A DNA stretch of 64,000 nt from Schistosoma mansoni (Eukaryota; Platyhelminthes; Trematoda; Strigeidida; Schistosomatidae), in assembly GCF_000237925.1 (NCBI RefSeq), contig NC_031499.1, forward strand, positions 3,364,775-3,428,774. The letters run 5' to 3'. Position 1 is the first letter of the stretch; each line of letters starts with the position of its first letter. The position numbers and the translations under genes are program-made. Below the pieces are notes generated by a model, which was not told the origin of the DNA, did not search any database, and saw only the letters and a list, made by a program, of their open reading frames with translations. Positions 26,701-34,968 of this stretch are shown piece after piece.

Positions 26701-27077
26701 TAATGACTTGGACGATAGTACTAATTCCCATATTCTAAAAAAACGTTTTAATTTTTTCCCCAGTAAATATTTTAAAGCACACTTGATCACTTTTATCAAA
26801 TCTCTTTTAGGCGGGTACCGGTGGAGATATCAATGCATTGTTAGATCAACCAAATCATATTTTATTTGTTAGTAATTTACCAGAAGAAACTACTGATGCT
26901 ATGCTTACAATGTTATTTAGTCAATTCTCGGGATTCAAAGAGGCTAGACGTGCTGCTGGTGGAGTTGGCTTTGTCGAATATGATACTGAATCACAAGCTG
27001 CTGCTGCGCGATCTGCTTATGAAGGGTTTAAACTGACACCGACTCATGCTATGCAAATCACATTTGCTAAGAAATAA
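16915..27077 (+). CDS. SNRPB2: U2B''-like snRNP protein (SNF/U1A/U2B'' family), three exons
   Basis: Encodes a 226-residue protein, close to the 225 of human U2B'', which binds U2 snRNA stem-loop IV with U2A'. Exons are 16915-17145, 23453-23635 and 26811-27077, all phase 0, with donors GTAAGT and GTATGT and acceptors TTTTTTCTCAG and CTCTTTTAG. It begins [13 protein letters not shown], matching the U2B'' start. RNP2 is LYVNNL (9-14) and RNP1 RGQAFIIY (49-56). The preceding loop IAMKTMKM resembles U2B'' and fly SNF, not U1A. The linker is Arg/Lys/Glu-rich with a seven-Ala run. RRM2 (about 153-226) has ILFVSNL and ends ITFAKK, but the segment between GFKEARR and GFVEY is shorter than usual. The stop codon overlaps an AATAAA. 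Lies 3.4 kb downstream of its U1A-like paralogue on the same strand. Confidence 0.92.
17340..17490 (-). mobile_element. Sm-alpha-type tRNA-derived SINE with degenerate hammerhead
   Basis: On the minus strand, a box A TAGCTCAATGG (fits TRGYNNARNNG) is followed by a box B-like GTTTGAGTC. A tail then starts at the hammerhead domain: CAGCTGACGA and a stem II-like block, but AAAA replaces the invariant GAAA and the cleavage region is altered. It should be a dead ribozyme. Related to the intact copy at 60366-60540. Confidence 0.7.
18500..18660 (-). repeat. Dispersed repeat, short inverted copy
   Basis: The reverse complement matches the GAGAGTGGGGAGG to CTCTCGAAATGCTCT segment of the repeat at 10278-10850. 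Boundaries are approximate. Confidence 0.5.
19315..19398 (-). mobile_element. Sm-alpha-type SINE fragment
   Basis: The minus strand carries the SINE tail with CAGCTGATGAGTC, followed by a decayed stem II and GAGA in place of GAAA. The tRNA-like head is missing. It lies just upstream of the LINE target site at 19403. Confidence 0.6.
19403..19414. repeat. Target-site duplication, 5' copy (AATATTAATAAC)
   Basis: Identical to 23354-23365 and flanks the LINE at 19415-23353. Confidence 0.9.
19754..22123 (+). CDS. LINE endonuclease-reverse transcriptase, N-terminal part
   Basis: A 789-codon open frame inside the LINE. Residue positions are approximate. The endonuclease motifs run GTFNVRTL (126), [14 protein letters not shown] (284), LDHIAIS and SDHALVRA (381). 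The reverse transcriptase has YKKGQ...NHRGISL (663), [16 protein letters not shown], and motif [14 protein letters not shown] (742). The frame opens at 19748 and has no in-frame ATG near its start; the first codon here is TTG, and the deleted copy at 14938-16577 shows the same. So the native start is either upstream in another frame or lost. It ends in a stop at 22123, within the region that should hold RT motif B. Confidence 0.9.
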   Translation: MKNGANTSKIPHKKAVRDRPQADVPWALRSRSQVVKTNTNPTSFSGPSRNTLPRCGQPGSDTSPHTLNCTQDQVGRFQILPTPNNSVISSTNPSHVLLSRRTARANDSSTQNVIPGLLKPRSKLHIGTFNVRTLCQIGQQASLARTLESYTIDVCCVSETRIQDPSSVIHLTAPNQNKVSSRYTLRVSGSPDAASRGLAGVGIALSPRAELALLDWIPVDSRLCAVRLNGSVRTRKDREIRRCLFVVSAYSPTDCSSDDIKDEFYRKLSDLLREARRSDVVIVAGDFNAQVGKLSEREGHLGGSYGVMAKRTDNGDRLLQLCSDNRLFLANTNFKHKEKHLLTWRPPNSSQRWTQLDHIAISHRWRGSIEDCRSFWGTCLDSDHALVRARICLRLTGRRKDTAGKPLRVLLNGRQAKNIFQEQLEKQLGSHVSCVHPEAAWNDIRKAVESAVISANKVNHNVREKQWISAASTALIDARKLIPPGSEHNEERSQLKRRLIRSLRNDREQWWVAKAREMEKAAAIGNSRQLFRLVKETGIRNPNISETISDKDGHIIHSQSRRLDRWAEHFRDQFNWPSATLQLPTIPSRPEWQIDVSPPTLCEVEKAIGNLKRGRAAGPDRLTPEIFKDGGPVLAVRLTEVLGRIWELDVIPSDWSQSLIVPVYKKGQKSSCDNHRGISLTNIVSKILASIILGRLTKAREEQTRENQAGFRPGRGCIDQIFTLRQVLEHRHKFRRPTIVVFLDLKAAFDSVDREVLWQCLSLKGVPKKYINLIKALYSNNVYPYCQIK
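22124..22177 (+). other. Frame break in the LINE reverse transcriptase
   Basis: Between the two LINE frames the DNA still encodes [12 protein letters not shown], part of the motif B neighbourhood, but the preceding motif B core GxRQGC is absent and the frame changes. A small deletion or substitution removed it. With motif B gone this copy should not make an active RT. Confidence 0.75.
22178..23122 (+). CDS. LINE reverse transcriptase, C-terminal part
   Basis: A 314-codon frame continuing the RT after the break: FNFVIDL, the catalytic EYADDIVLL (motif C), SPSKCKML, then thumb and C-terminal blocks ([41 protein letters not shown]). About 230 bp of 3' UTR follows before the GACT tail. Confidence 0.88.
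   Translation: MFNFVIDLLLEIALSSAKPPGVELLPGDSLVDLEYADDIVLLGEDADNMQSLLTTISNYAGMFGMRFSPSKCKMLLQDWVASTPELMIGSEVVERVDHFTYLGSLISPCGLVCDEISARIQKARLAFANLRHLWRRRDIRLATKGRVYCAAVRSVLLYGSETWPIRVEDIRRLLVFDHRCLRSIARISWDHRVSNAVVRKRVLGRDGKSIDEVVKLHQLRWLGHVLRMPDHRLPRRAMFHGVGVGWKKARGGQTKTWHKSMKSLTSGLGHVGRCRLPGWDSRDDSNRWLETLNDMAQNRLQWRRCIHSLCSPKF
23354..23365. repeat. Target-site duplication, 3' copy (AATATTAATAAC)
   Basis: Follows the last GACTGACTG of the LINE directly and matches 19403-19414. Confidence 0.9.
23697..23734. repeat. (TA)n microsatellite
   Basis: An uninterrupted TA run of about 36 bp within intron 2 of the U2B''-like gene. Confidence 0.95.
24818..25530 (-). mobile_element. Degenerate LINE fragment related to 19415-23353
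   Basis: The 25332-25517 minus frame ([13 protein letters not shown]...[12 protein letters not shown]...MSDEISG) matches the post-YADD region of the LINE at 19415-23353. A GTCAGTCAATCAGTC stretch near 24825 looks like its tetranucleotide tail. The middle is heavily rearranged or deleted. Edges are approximate. Confidence 0.55.
26310..26500 (-). repeat. Dispersed repeat, degenerate inverted copy
   Basis: Shares GTGGTTTTCTTrGGG and a GGTAACCGrTAACC-like block, in the same order, with the reverse complement of 10278-10850. Strongly diverged. Confidence 0.4.
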
Positions 27078-27112
27078 ATATCACTTCTCTTTTTCTTAAC
27101 CTCGTTCATTAG

Positions 27113-27330
27113 TTAATTGCTACTATTAATATTATTATTGTTACTATTCTGATGATTACCTGCTAACACCGCATATTGAGGTGGGCGGTGGTTATACATA
27201 CATAATATATATCTCGACCACATCACTTGATGAAGATTAATAATCATATCAACGGCTTTGTTACCTTTTTTCAGTACTCTGTACATAACCTCAGGACTAC
27301 TCTCTGAATTATACCCATAATGCACGAGGA
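27113..27330 (-). mobile_element. LINE C-terminal fragment
   Basis: The minus frame reads YRVLKKGNKAVDMIINLHQ, then a tryptophan-rich stretch and YNHRPPQYA. This parallels [19 protein letters not shown] and PDHRLPRRA in the C-terminal region of the LINE at 19415-23353. It begins about 40 bp after the U2B'' stop codon, so it may form part of that gene's 3' UTR. Confidence 0.55.
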
Positions 27331-27339
27331 TTGTGTAAC

Positions 27340-28140
27340 TAGAGGGCGATAATACCTAGCCTCATTTCAAATACCACAATTTTCCTTTCCTTCCGCTTAT
27401 TACACGCTGGTTAAAAAGACTAGGCTTACAGAGAATTACTGGTTGATAAAAGTGGTTTTATTTAAGCAAATACCGCTTGCCTATAAGTGAAGAAATCGGT
27501 ATAGCAAATCAGCAACAAATCTGTAGTTTTATAGTTTCGAAAATCAACTGGACGGACAGAGCACTGTTCACTGAACTAATATTTCTTAGTTTTATGTCTC
27601 AATGAGTATATTCCGTTAACTGATTCTAATGAATGCCTTGAGTTGTTTGTTTCTACCTTATTTCCTCCAAAATGTACTCCTATTCATTCAATACAGTTTG
27701 AGCTTGTTCGTAGAGATTATGTTGCAAATGGTTTTTGGGAGACATTTATAGACTATGAGGATCCATATCAAGACATATTGATAGGTTTATTACGTTCAAG
27801 AAAGTGATCACTTCAATCAAAGCATCGGAACCTGACAAAGACGACTCCAGTTTAGGTCTTTCTAAAGACTAAGCTTTAAGTGAAATAAGTGACCGTAAAC
27901 TGACCATGTCAATAATAAAATGACGGACGGAATCGTAATTAGTATTGATGATACTTAGCTAACAATAGTTTGTCGCTTAGCGTTCAATGAACGTTGAATA
28001 ATAAGGTAAAAAAGAATGTAGGTGCCCAATTATGTATTAATAAGATGTTCCGACAGCTCAGTTTAAAACAATGACCGTCATTAATTTCAAATGATATTTT
28101 CAGTATAGAGACTTCATCAAAATGGACATTCGCAACGGGA
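27340..28140. other. Intergenic, nothing recognised
   Basis: AT-rich sequence without recognisable frames, tRNA-like boxes or element termini. Confidence 0.35.
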
Positions 28141-28149
28141 TCATTGTTG

Positions 28150-30372
28150 ATTACTTACGCCTGCTACCCCTAATGGAGCATAGGCCGCCGACCAGAATTC
28201 TCCAACCCACTCTGTCCTGGGCTTTCTTTTCTAGTTCTTGTTATGTCTTGAAAAAAGGTCGTTAGCCAATTGTTATGACTTGTTCAAGGTCGTCGCTAAT
28301 TTGTTATGACCTTACAAATTAAACAAGGACGTAACTCGCGTGAATTATCCACCAATAGGAAGACGACTTCTACGACCTTAACACGGTGACAATCAAGGAC
28401 GTCCAATCAGTATGAGTAATCTCGCGCCCTTATTGGTCCTTAATCCGCCTAGCCCGTCCACTTGAGTCCAGAACACCAATAACAGCTTCTGCTATTGCGA
28501 ATCGTTTATATACTAGACAGACAGACCACACCATACCATAAAATAGAAAATAATATTTGTACAAAATCAAGCCAAATGTGGCTGTAAGCGTGGGAGACAA
28601 TAATCAATAAACTGAGTATAATTTAGGAACAGTGAATCGTATGATAATAATCAATAGGTCAAAATGAAGCTTATAATAAGATGAATATAGATATAGATAA
28701 TCTAGTTACTGAATAGTTATACAATAGGAATATACATAGAATAATAGTCCAGTAATAGGTCCCGTAAGTTATCCGTACTTACTTCTTATCTAGTATATAA
28801 CAGTTCTATCCAGTTTTCGTTCATTCTTCTCATGTCTGACTCCATTTCTCGGCGTAATGTGTTCTTTGATCTTCCGCTCCTCCTTTGGCCTTGGGGATTC
28901 CAAGTGAGGGCTTGCCTTGCAACGCAGTCGGGTGCTTTCATTAATGTGTGGCCTATCCATTTCTAGCGCTTCTTTCTGATTTCTTCCTCCACAGGAATCT
29001 GGTTTGTTCTCTCCCACAGTAGGTTGTTGCTGATAGTCTCTGGCCAACGGATCCGAAGTATCTTGCGTAGACAACTGTTAATAAACATCTGTATTTTCTG
29101 GATGATGGCTTTCGTAGTTCTCCAGGTTTCCGCCTCATACAGTAGATTTGTCTTGACATTTGTATTGAAAATTCTGATCTTAGTGTTGGTTAACAGACAG
29201 TTGTTTTGAGTTCCAGATGTTCTTCAGTTGTAGATATGCTGCTCTTGCTTTGCCGATCCGTGCCTTCATACCTACATCAGATCCACCATGTCCATCAATA
29301 ATACTGCCCAGATATGTAATGATTTTCGCATCTTCCAATACTTCTCAGTCAAGTGCAATTCGATCGGTGTATGCTGTGTAGTATCAGAGAATCTTGCTTT
29401 TGCCTTTGTGTATATTGAGACCTACCGTTGCTGATGCTGCTACTACTACGCCGGTTGTCTTCTCCTGCATTTGTTGTTGCGTGTGTGATAGAAGGGCCAG
29501 ATCACCTGCGAAGTCTGAATCGTCCAGCTGCATCTCAGCTGTCCATTGTATCCCGTGCTTCCCTCCAGTTGTTGACGTCTTCATGATCCAGTCGATCACC
29601 CGGTGAAAGAGAAAGGGTGAGAGTAAGCAACATTGCCTGACACCGGTCTTTACTTCAAACGAGTCAGTGGGCTGTCCTCCATGCACGATTTTGCAGTTTA
29701 ATCCATCATAGGAATTCTGCATGATATTGACTATCTTCTCAGGCACGCAATAGTGTCGAAGAAGGCTTCATAGTGTTGCCATTCGGTCTGTACATGATCG
29801 ATCCTTACGGAGTCCAGCCTGTCGATCTCGAAGTTGGGTGTCTACGGAATCCTTCATTCTGTTTAACAACACCATGTTGAAGACTTTTCCTGGTATTGAG
29901 AGAAGAGTGATGCCCCTGTAGTTATCACACTTGCTGAGATCGCCTTTCTTTGGTATTTTGATCAAAAAAGCCTTCTTTCCAGTCTGTTGATATTTGATCT
30001 TCATCCCAAATCTTACTGAAGAGAATGTGGAGTATCTTTGCAGTTACTGCTACATCTGCTTTCAGTGCCTCTGCTGGAATGCTGCCTGGTCCTGTGTTGC
30101 TTTGCCGCTCTTGATTTGTCTGATGGCCATGCTGATCACTTCAATTGTTTGCGGGTCAACATCGACTGGGAGGTCCGTGGGTGATGTTTTGATGTTGGGT
30201 GGGTTCAATGGGGCTGGACGATTTAGGAGTTCCTTGAAGTGCTCTACCCAATTGTTTCGCTGTTCTTCAATGTTAGTGATTACTTTGCCTCCCTTACTTT
30301 TCACTGGTCGTTCTGGTTTACTATAATTTCGAGCGAGCTTCTTTGTCAAATCATACAATCGTCTCATGTTTC
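28150..30372 (-). mobile_element. Second RTE-like LINE, 5'-truncated, split by a solo LTR
   Basis: A minus-strand reverse transcriptase in pieces: FKELLNRPAP (30062-30367), PKKGDLSKCDNYRGITLLS and RDRQAGLRKDRSCTD (29768-30004), SFEVKTGVRQCCLLSPFLF and the catalytic box decayed to FAGD (29384-29746), then [15 protein letters not shown] (28953-29159). The endonuclease is missing (5' truncation near 30372). The 3' end near 28150 reads as a TAAG-type tandem tail. A solo LTR at 28239-28802 interrupts it near the 3' end. The same family supplies the fragments at 51530-51812, 59790-60368 and about 31733-31775. Several frameshifts and the YADD loss show it is dead. Confidence 0.85.
28239..28802 (+). 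mobile_element. Solo LTR nested in a LINE, 5-bp TSD GTTCT
   Basis: Starts TGTTAT, ends ATAACA, and is flanked by GTTCT at 28234-28238 and 28803-28807. The flanking LINE sequence continues smoothly across the insertion. It is the longest of the four copies (564 bp), with extra sequence in its first part. It inserted after the LINE, so it is younger than it. Confidence 0.88.
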
Positions 30373-30670
30373 CTTAGATAGATTATTGATTGCAATTATC
30401 ACAAAACCACGTATATACAATACTTCTGACTGACAAATGAATTGTTGTAAACCTCTTGTAAAACAAACCAGTTCATATTGAATGAAGACCATGTTTTCAA
30501 TTTTATTAAAAAGATTACATCAGTTATTACATACACAAGCATAAAAATGTACATAGTTCCATGAAGAAATTATGCAACTTATTGAAATGATTAATTAAAT
30601 CTACAGTTTTCCAATAAAAGACGAGATAGAAAAACCTTCGTCAGGATATTCAAATCGAGTTATAAGACAA

Positions 30671-33562
30671 TTATGAGAATCGTTCATTACTTCTCTTTCT
30701 TTTATGGAGCCATCTCCAAATTATATAACCGATACATATTACAAATAGAGAGACGACCAAAGGAATCAAAATGTATAAGTATCGAAGTGATTTGTTCTGT
30801 TTATTTTCTTCTGTTATTTTGGTAGACATATTCTGAAGAAAGACAAAACAGTATCATTTATTACTAAATATCAAATACTTACTGAATGTTGATGAGTTTC
30901 TTCGATAGTTTCCTCGAGGTTTTCTTTAACCTGAACATCAGTCATTCTCGATGTCGTTTCATTATGTTTGACAGGTGTGTGTGTGCTCAAATTATTAACA
31001 CCCGTGCTTTTCTGAATAAACAAAACAATGCCATTCATTAATAAATGTCAAATACTTACTGAATGTTGATGAGTTTCTTCGATAGTTTCCTCGAGGTTTT
31101 CTTTAACCTGAACATCAGTCATTCTCGATGTCGTTTCATTATGTTTGACAGGTGTGTATGTACTCAAATCATCAGCACCCGTGCTCTTCTGAATAAACAA
31201 AACAATGCCACTCATTAATAAATGTCAAATACTAGTCATTATACAGCATTGTCAGTAAGGACGATGGAAGAGAATTCCACAATTAATTACACAATTTGTA
31301 TTTTTGTACAATCATTTAAAACATCTACTATCGATTTGACAATCAATGTGATAAGTACGCACCATCCTACAACTAATTAATGGATCATTTGTGTGACGAA
31401 ATTTGTGTTCTGGATGTCACATCCAATCACTATGTAAATGTAAATCAATAAATTTGTAATTGATGCAAACCATTCAGGTTTCATAATTCTCAACACATAG
31501 TAAGAAATCCTTATTCTGGACATGAATAATGGAAGTCTACAAACGACCACTAATTTTTTAAACATAATACACAATTTCTAACAAGATACGCTTTTTCACT
31601 CAAAATGGTTTCCTCGGTATTCCGTAACAATCCACGTTGAATTTCTGAAATAAATACACATTGAATGAGCTCAAAAATAGTTGTTGTTAAGCATTGATAG
31701 CAAACAAGGTTGAATGGAGAATACTGGTGTGAGGCCTATGATCCTCCAAGAGGGGTAACAGGAGTATGTAAGTAATCGATAGCAAACGAAGCTTCGATTC
31801 TTTGTTTACTGTTTCCATGGAAAGGAAACACTGTACTCATTTCTCATTAGATAACATCAACGTATACAAAGCTTTATTTAGTCACTGATGGAAGAATACA
31901 AGTCAGTTCTTATTCGTAGCAATATAATGTTCTTCCGAATAAGTGGTTTTATTCGGAATGTGGAATCAGGGGATATTGTAAAGGACATTTGAAGTTTAGC
32001 AAGTACTAACCTCAACACGGCAATCATTTACTTTCAAGTTATGAGTATCCTGATCAATACTATCTATGCATTTTTCCACTTTTCCACACCAAATACATGT
32101 TATATTCGGCAGTCTTACATTTTGACATGCTTCAATAGAATGGTATTGTGAACAGATTTCTGTGAAAAGAATAAGGTGATTTCATTTCAAATTATCTAAC
32201 AAAAGGTAAGTGAATCAAGAAAACATGTTACAATAACCGAATGATAAAATGGTGATTTTGGAGTTAAGTGACGACGTTTTTCACTGGAAAATTGTCATCA
32301 AGTTGCATAATGCAAGATTTAGTATACTTTCAATTTCAATCATATTTCACGACAACATGATTGAATTGAATGAAACTACGTTGAATGTCAAATATGAAGA
32401 GTGGATTACGACAGGCGAATAACTGTCTACATTCAGACATGTATACTCGACGGTGCCACTGGATTCAGCAAACCATACTGCATTGAATTTTCGATGGTTA
32501 TACAGATGTTTTTCATGATATCAGGTTTATGATTGAAATCAGTGCAAGAAAGTCAGTTGTTCTCAGACTGAAAATTCTTTTTCAGTAGTGTTAATTCAGT
32601 CGAAACACGAAATGAGAGTGACATTTTTTTGCCGATGACCAATTATATTTTTCTTGAGAAGATTTCAGTCGACCTATTATGATGGAAGATATCGATGTGT
32701 GTGGCCACATTCTGGTCTTTGTGCTGTCAGTTAATGTGTTCGATTAGTTGAATCAACGAAAATTCATAGACGATAAAGGTGGAATTTTATTCAACGAATG
32801 TTGAATGCGATCTGACAATTAGATTATGGAGAGATTCTCCCAGTAAGCGAAATGTTATTTCAATGGTCAACACACAGTGAACTAAAAATTGTTTGTAATT
32901 ACTCACTGTACATACTCGAGAACGAAGACATCTTTATACTGTGAAATTATTCCTGAAACTGGCAAACTGGTAAATTGTGATTTGGAGACGTTACTTGTCT
33001 ATACCTACAATTATTCGGATATGTATGACAAAGTAGAGATTTCGGAAATTGAGCATTCGTCTTCAAGGTAGTCGCAATTACATGCAGTGTTTTTGCGGTT
33101 TCGATGCCTCTTGAATATTCGATATAATATGTACCAAAAGAAAACGTGAACGCTTCCTAGTCAATTTACAATCAACTATCTGACACTGAATCATTTTTGA
33201 GATTAATATGATCTCATCTATCGTTTGTGACTATGTGTTTAAGTAAAATTCATCAAAGTGAACACTTCAACATTTGTTCAAAATAGATGCCTAATCATTT
33301 TTACTTTTCAACGATGAATTGACGTGTAGTTTTTAATGGTAAGTGAAACGTCATTTGACTCGAATGCCAAGATATGATTTAATAGCTGACTACAATTACA
33401 CAAGGAATTTTAAATTTGATAAAACAAAAGTGATGTATTGAAGTGTGAAAATAGTTAGCGATGATTAAGTAACGTTTAACATACTCCAGTAAGCTTCATA
33501 CTCCACTAACGTGCCACTTTTGATCCATTTCCCAGGAACATCTATGTAACGGTTTCTCTCAT
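30671..33562 (-). CDS. CP391S-like membrane protein gene, 3' exons
   Basis: Five minus-strand coding exons join in frame, in order 33485-33562, 32011-32159, 31060-31188, 30883-31011 and 30671-30832. The first gives RYIDVPGKWIKSGTLVEYEAYW. The second gives a Cys-rich PSI/plexin-like module (ICSQYHSIEAC, ITCIWCGKVEKC, VNDC). The third and fourth are tandem duplicates of a 129-nt acidic exon (KSTG...EETIEETHQHS). The last holds a single transmembrane segment (YLYILIPLVVSLFVICIGYI), a short basic tail and the stop. Donors (GTATGT, GTTAGT, GTAAGT twice) and pyrimidine-rich CAG acceptors fit throughout. From memory, the SGTLVEY block followed by a CxWC module is characteristic of the schistosome egg protein CP391S-like family. 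That assignment is by recall, but a type I surface protein is well supported. Upstream exons (NIDO-like part, signal peptide) were not resolved. Confidence 0.72.
30850..31230 (-). repeat. 177-bp tandem duplication carrying an exon
   Basis: Two near-identical units at a 177-bp period, each with one 129-nt exon and its flanking intron. A third partial unit, intron part only, extends to about 31230. Differences cluster in the first third of the exon. Exons are phase 0/0, so unit number can change without breaking the frame. Confidence 0.85.
31733..31775 (+). mobile_element. LINE 3'-end remnant
   Basis: A GGGGTAACAGGAGTATGTAAG-like stretch, following a decayed CCTATGATCC, matches the terminal end of the second LINE family (compare 51770-51812). 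Only about 40 bp remain. Confidence 0.4.
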
Positions 33563-33909
33563 CTGATGTGATACATTAAACAGAAAGAGACACTTAAAAT
33601 TTCGATATTTTTTTGCAAGTATAACAAGTTGTTGACACTATTCAAGGAGCGGTCAAAATAAGAAACTGAAGGAGTTCTCATAACAGATACAGTGTTGATC
33701 GTCAGACATCGCCGAAAAGTACAGTCGACATTACTCTCATTTTCGAAAGTGAACAATGTTCGACCAGTAACTGAAGAATGTAATCATGTAATTTCTGAGT
33801 ATTTTACAAAGGAATCAGTCCAGAGTCTTCACAAAAGTTTATTTCTTTAAAAGTTACTTCACATTTTAAGATACAATCAGGCGATATAGTCACTTACAAA
33901 CCAAGGAAG

Positions 33910-34072
33910 AGAAATGGCTAGCAATGCAATCACAGACGCATCATACTTCGTCAAATTTAGGACATGTTAGCTGGATATACATGCACCTCAGTGTTGATGA
34001 CTACTCTGAGACTGGAACCCAGTACCATTCCCTTCAAGCGGCGTCTCGTTATACACTTAGCTACTAAGTCCA
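33910..34072 (-). mobile_element. Sm-alpha-type SINE with decayed hammerhead
   Basis: Minus-strand box A TAGCTAAGTGTA-like and box B GGGTTCCAGTC-like, then the SINE tail with CAGCTAACATGTCC where the hammerhead core should be, and a recognisable TGCTAGCCA end. The core is lost. A further tail-like piece lies inverted at about 34150-34200. Confidence 0.6.
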
Positions 34073-34199
34073 CATATAAAATGACTTGTGCATTGGGGTG
34101 GGGTTTTATATTTAATTTTGTGATGTTGAATAAATTGATTCATTGATGTTTAGGACTGCAATGGACTTCACTGCTGGTCACCATCCATTTTTGCTCACG

Positions 34200-34968
34200 T
34201 TGCTCGTGACTTGAAGCAACATCGAGACAGTCGTCACAGGAAGCACGTATATCAAAATCAGACGGATTAATCTCATTTCCAGTCATCAATGGGAGTATTC
34301 AAACAAACAATGAGAAAATGAGTATTATCTTCACTGTGTAAAGACTCGGTGATACACGTCAACTGATCAACATATACCACTTGATGAAACGTCTAGTGAA
34401 TTTTTTCACATACAACCACAAAACAATGGATCACACCTAATCACTGACGCTCATTGCGTGTCTTTAAACTCAGATCCATCTTTCAACAGCACATGACCAT
34501 TTCAGTCAAGTATGACAATTGAGCGTTCTGTAAGGAAAATATCAGCTCCAAGGACTTCTCGTTTATTTCTGTCTTATACAAAACACATTTCCGTTTACAT
34601 TGGGTGGTAATATAACTGAGAACTGCAAGTGTGACTGCTGTATTGTGAGTGAGTGAATAAATGAGCATACAAATCGTCTGCTAAATAACGCCACTCATAT
34701 ATCTCCTTCTCCGTCAGTCAGCCTTTAACCATAAGTGTAATACGTCTCGAAATGACCATCCCCACTTTCCCGATAAAGACATGAATACACCTTAGTTATT
34801 TCACTCGAAATACCCGGTAAAGTGAGAGTAAGCAAACCTGGATCTTGAAATTCATTGTCTATGGAATTCAACACAGAAAACCGAAATAATTCAGTTAATT
34901 ACAATGGTACGCTGTTTGAAGAGGTAATCACAAATAACAAACACTGTCAGTTTTCGGTTGCACTGTAT
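34200..34968. other. Possible upstream exons of the CP391S-like gene, unresolved
   Basis: On the minus strand an acceptor-like TATTTTCCTTACAG precedes a frame with VLLKDGSEFKDTQ near 34440-34530, but an in-frame stop lies between them. I could not build an exon. The sequence may be a decayed paralogue exon or chance. Confidence 0.2.

Larger units (their letters stand above)
23636..26810 (+). other. Intron 2 of the U2B''-like gene
   Basis: A 3.2-kb intron (GTATGT to TTTTAG) with a TA microsatellite, a short tandem duplication of AAATGCAAAGCCTTCATTT near 23780-23825, an inverted LINE fragment (24818-25530) and an inverted dispersed repeat (about 26310-26500). The rest is AT-rich without recognisable coding. 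Confidence 0.85.

Noticed and set aside
32889-33071. Plus-strand frame with protein-like text (TYNYSDMYDKVEISEIEH)
   Set aside because: It lies within an intron of the minus-strand CP391S-like gene and has no clear acceptor. It might be an inverted paralogue exon, but I could not support that.
33880-33960. Signal-peptide-like exon (ASVIALLAISLPWF) with a GTAAGT donor
   Set aside because: The sequence coincides with the tail of an inverted Sm-alpha SINE (TGCTAGCCA end), so the hydrophobic run is most likely accidental.
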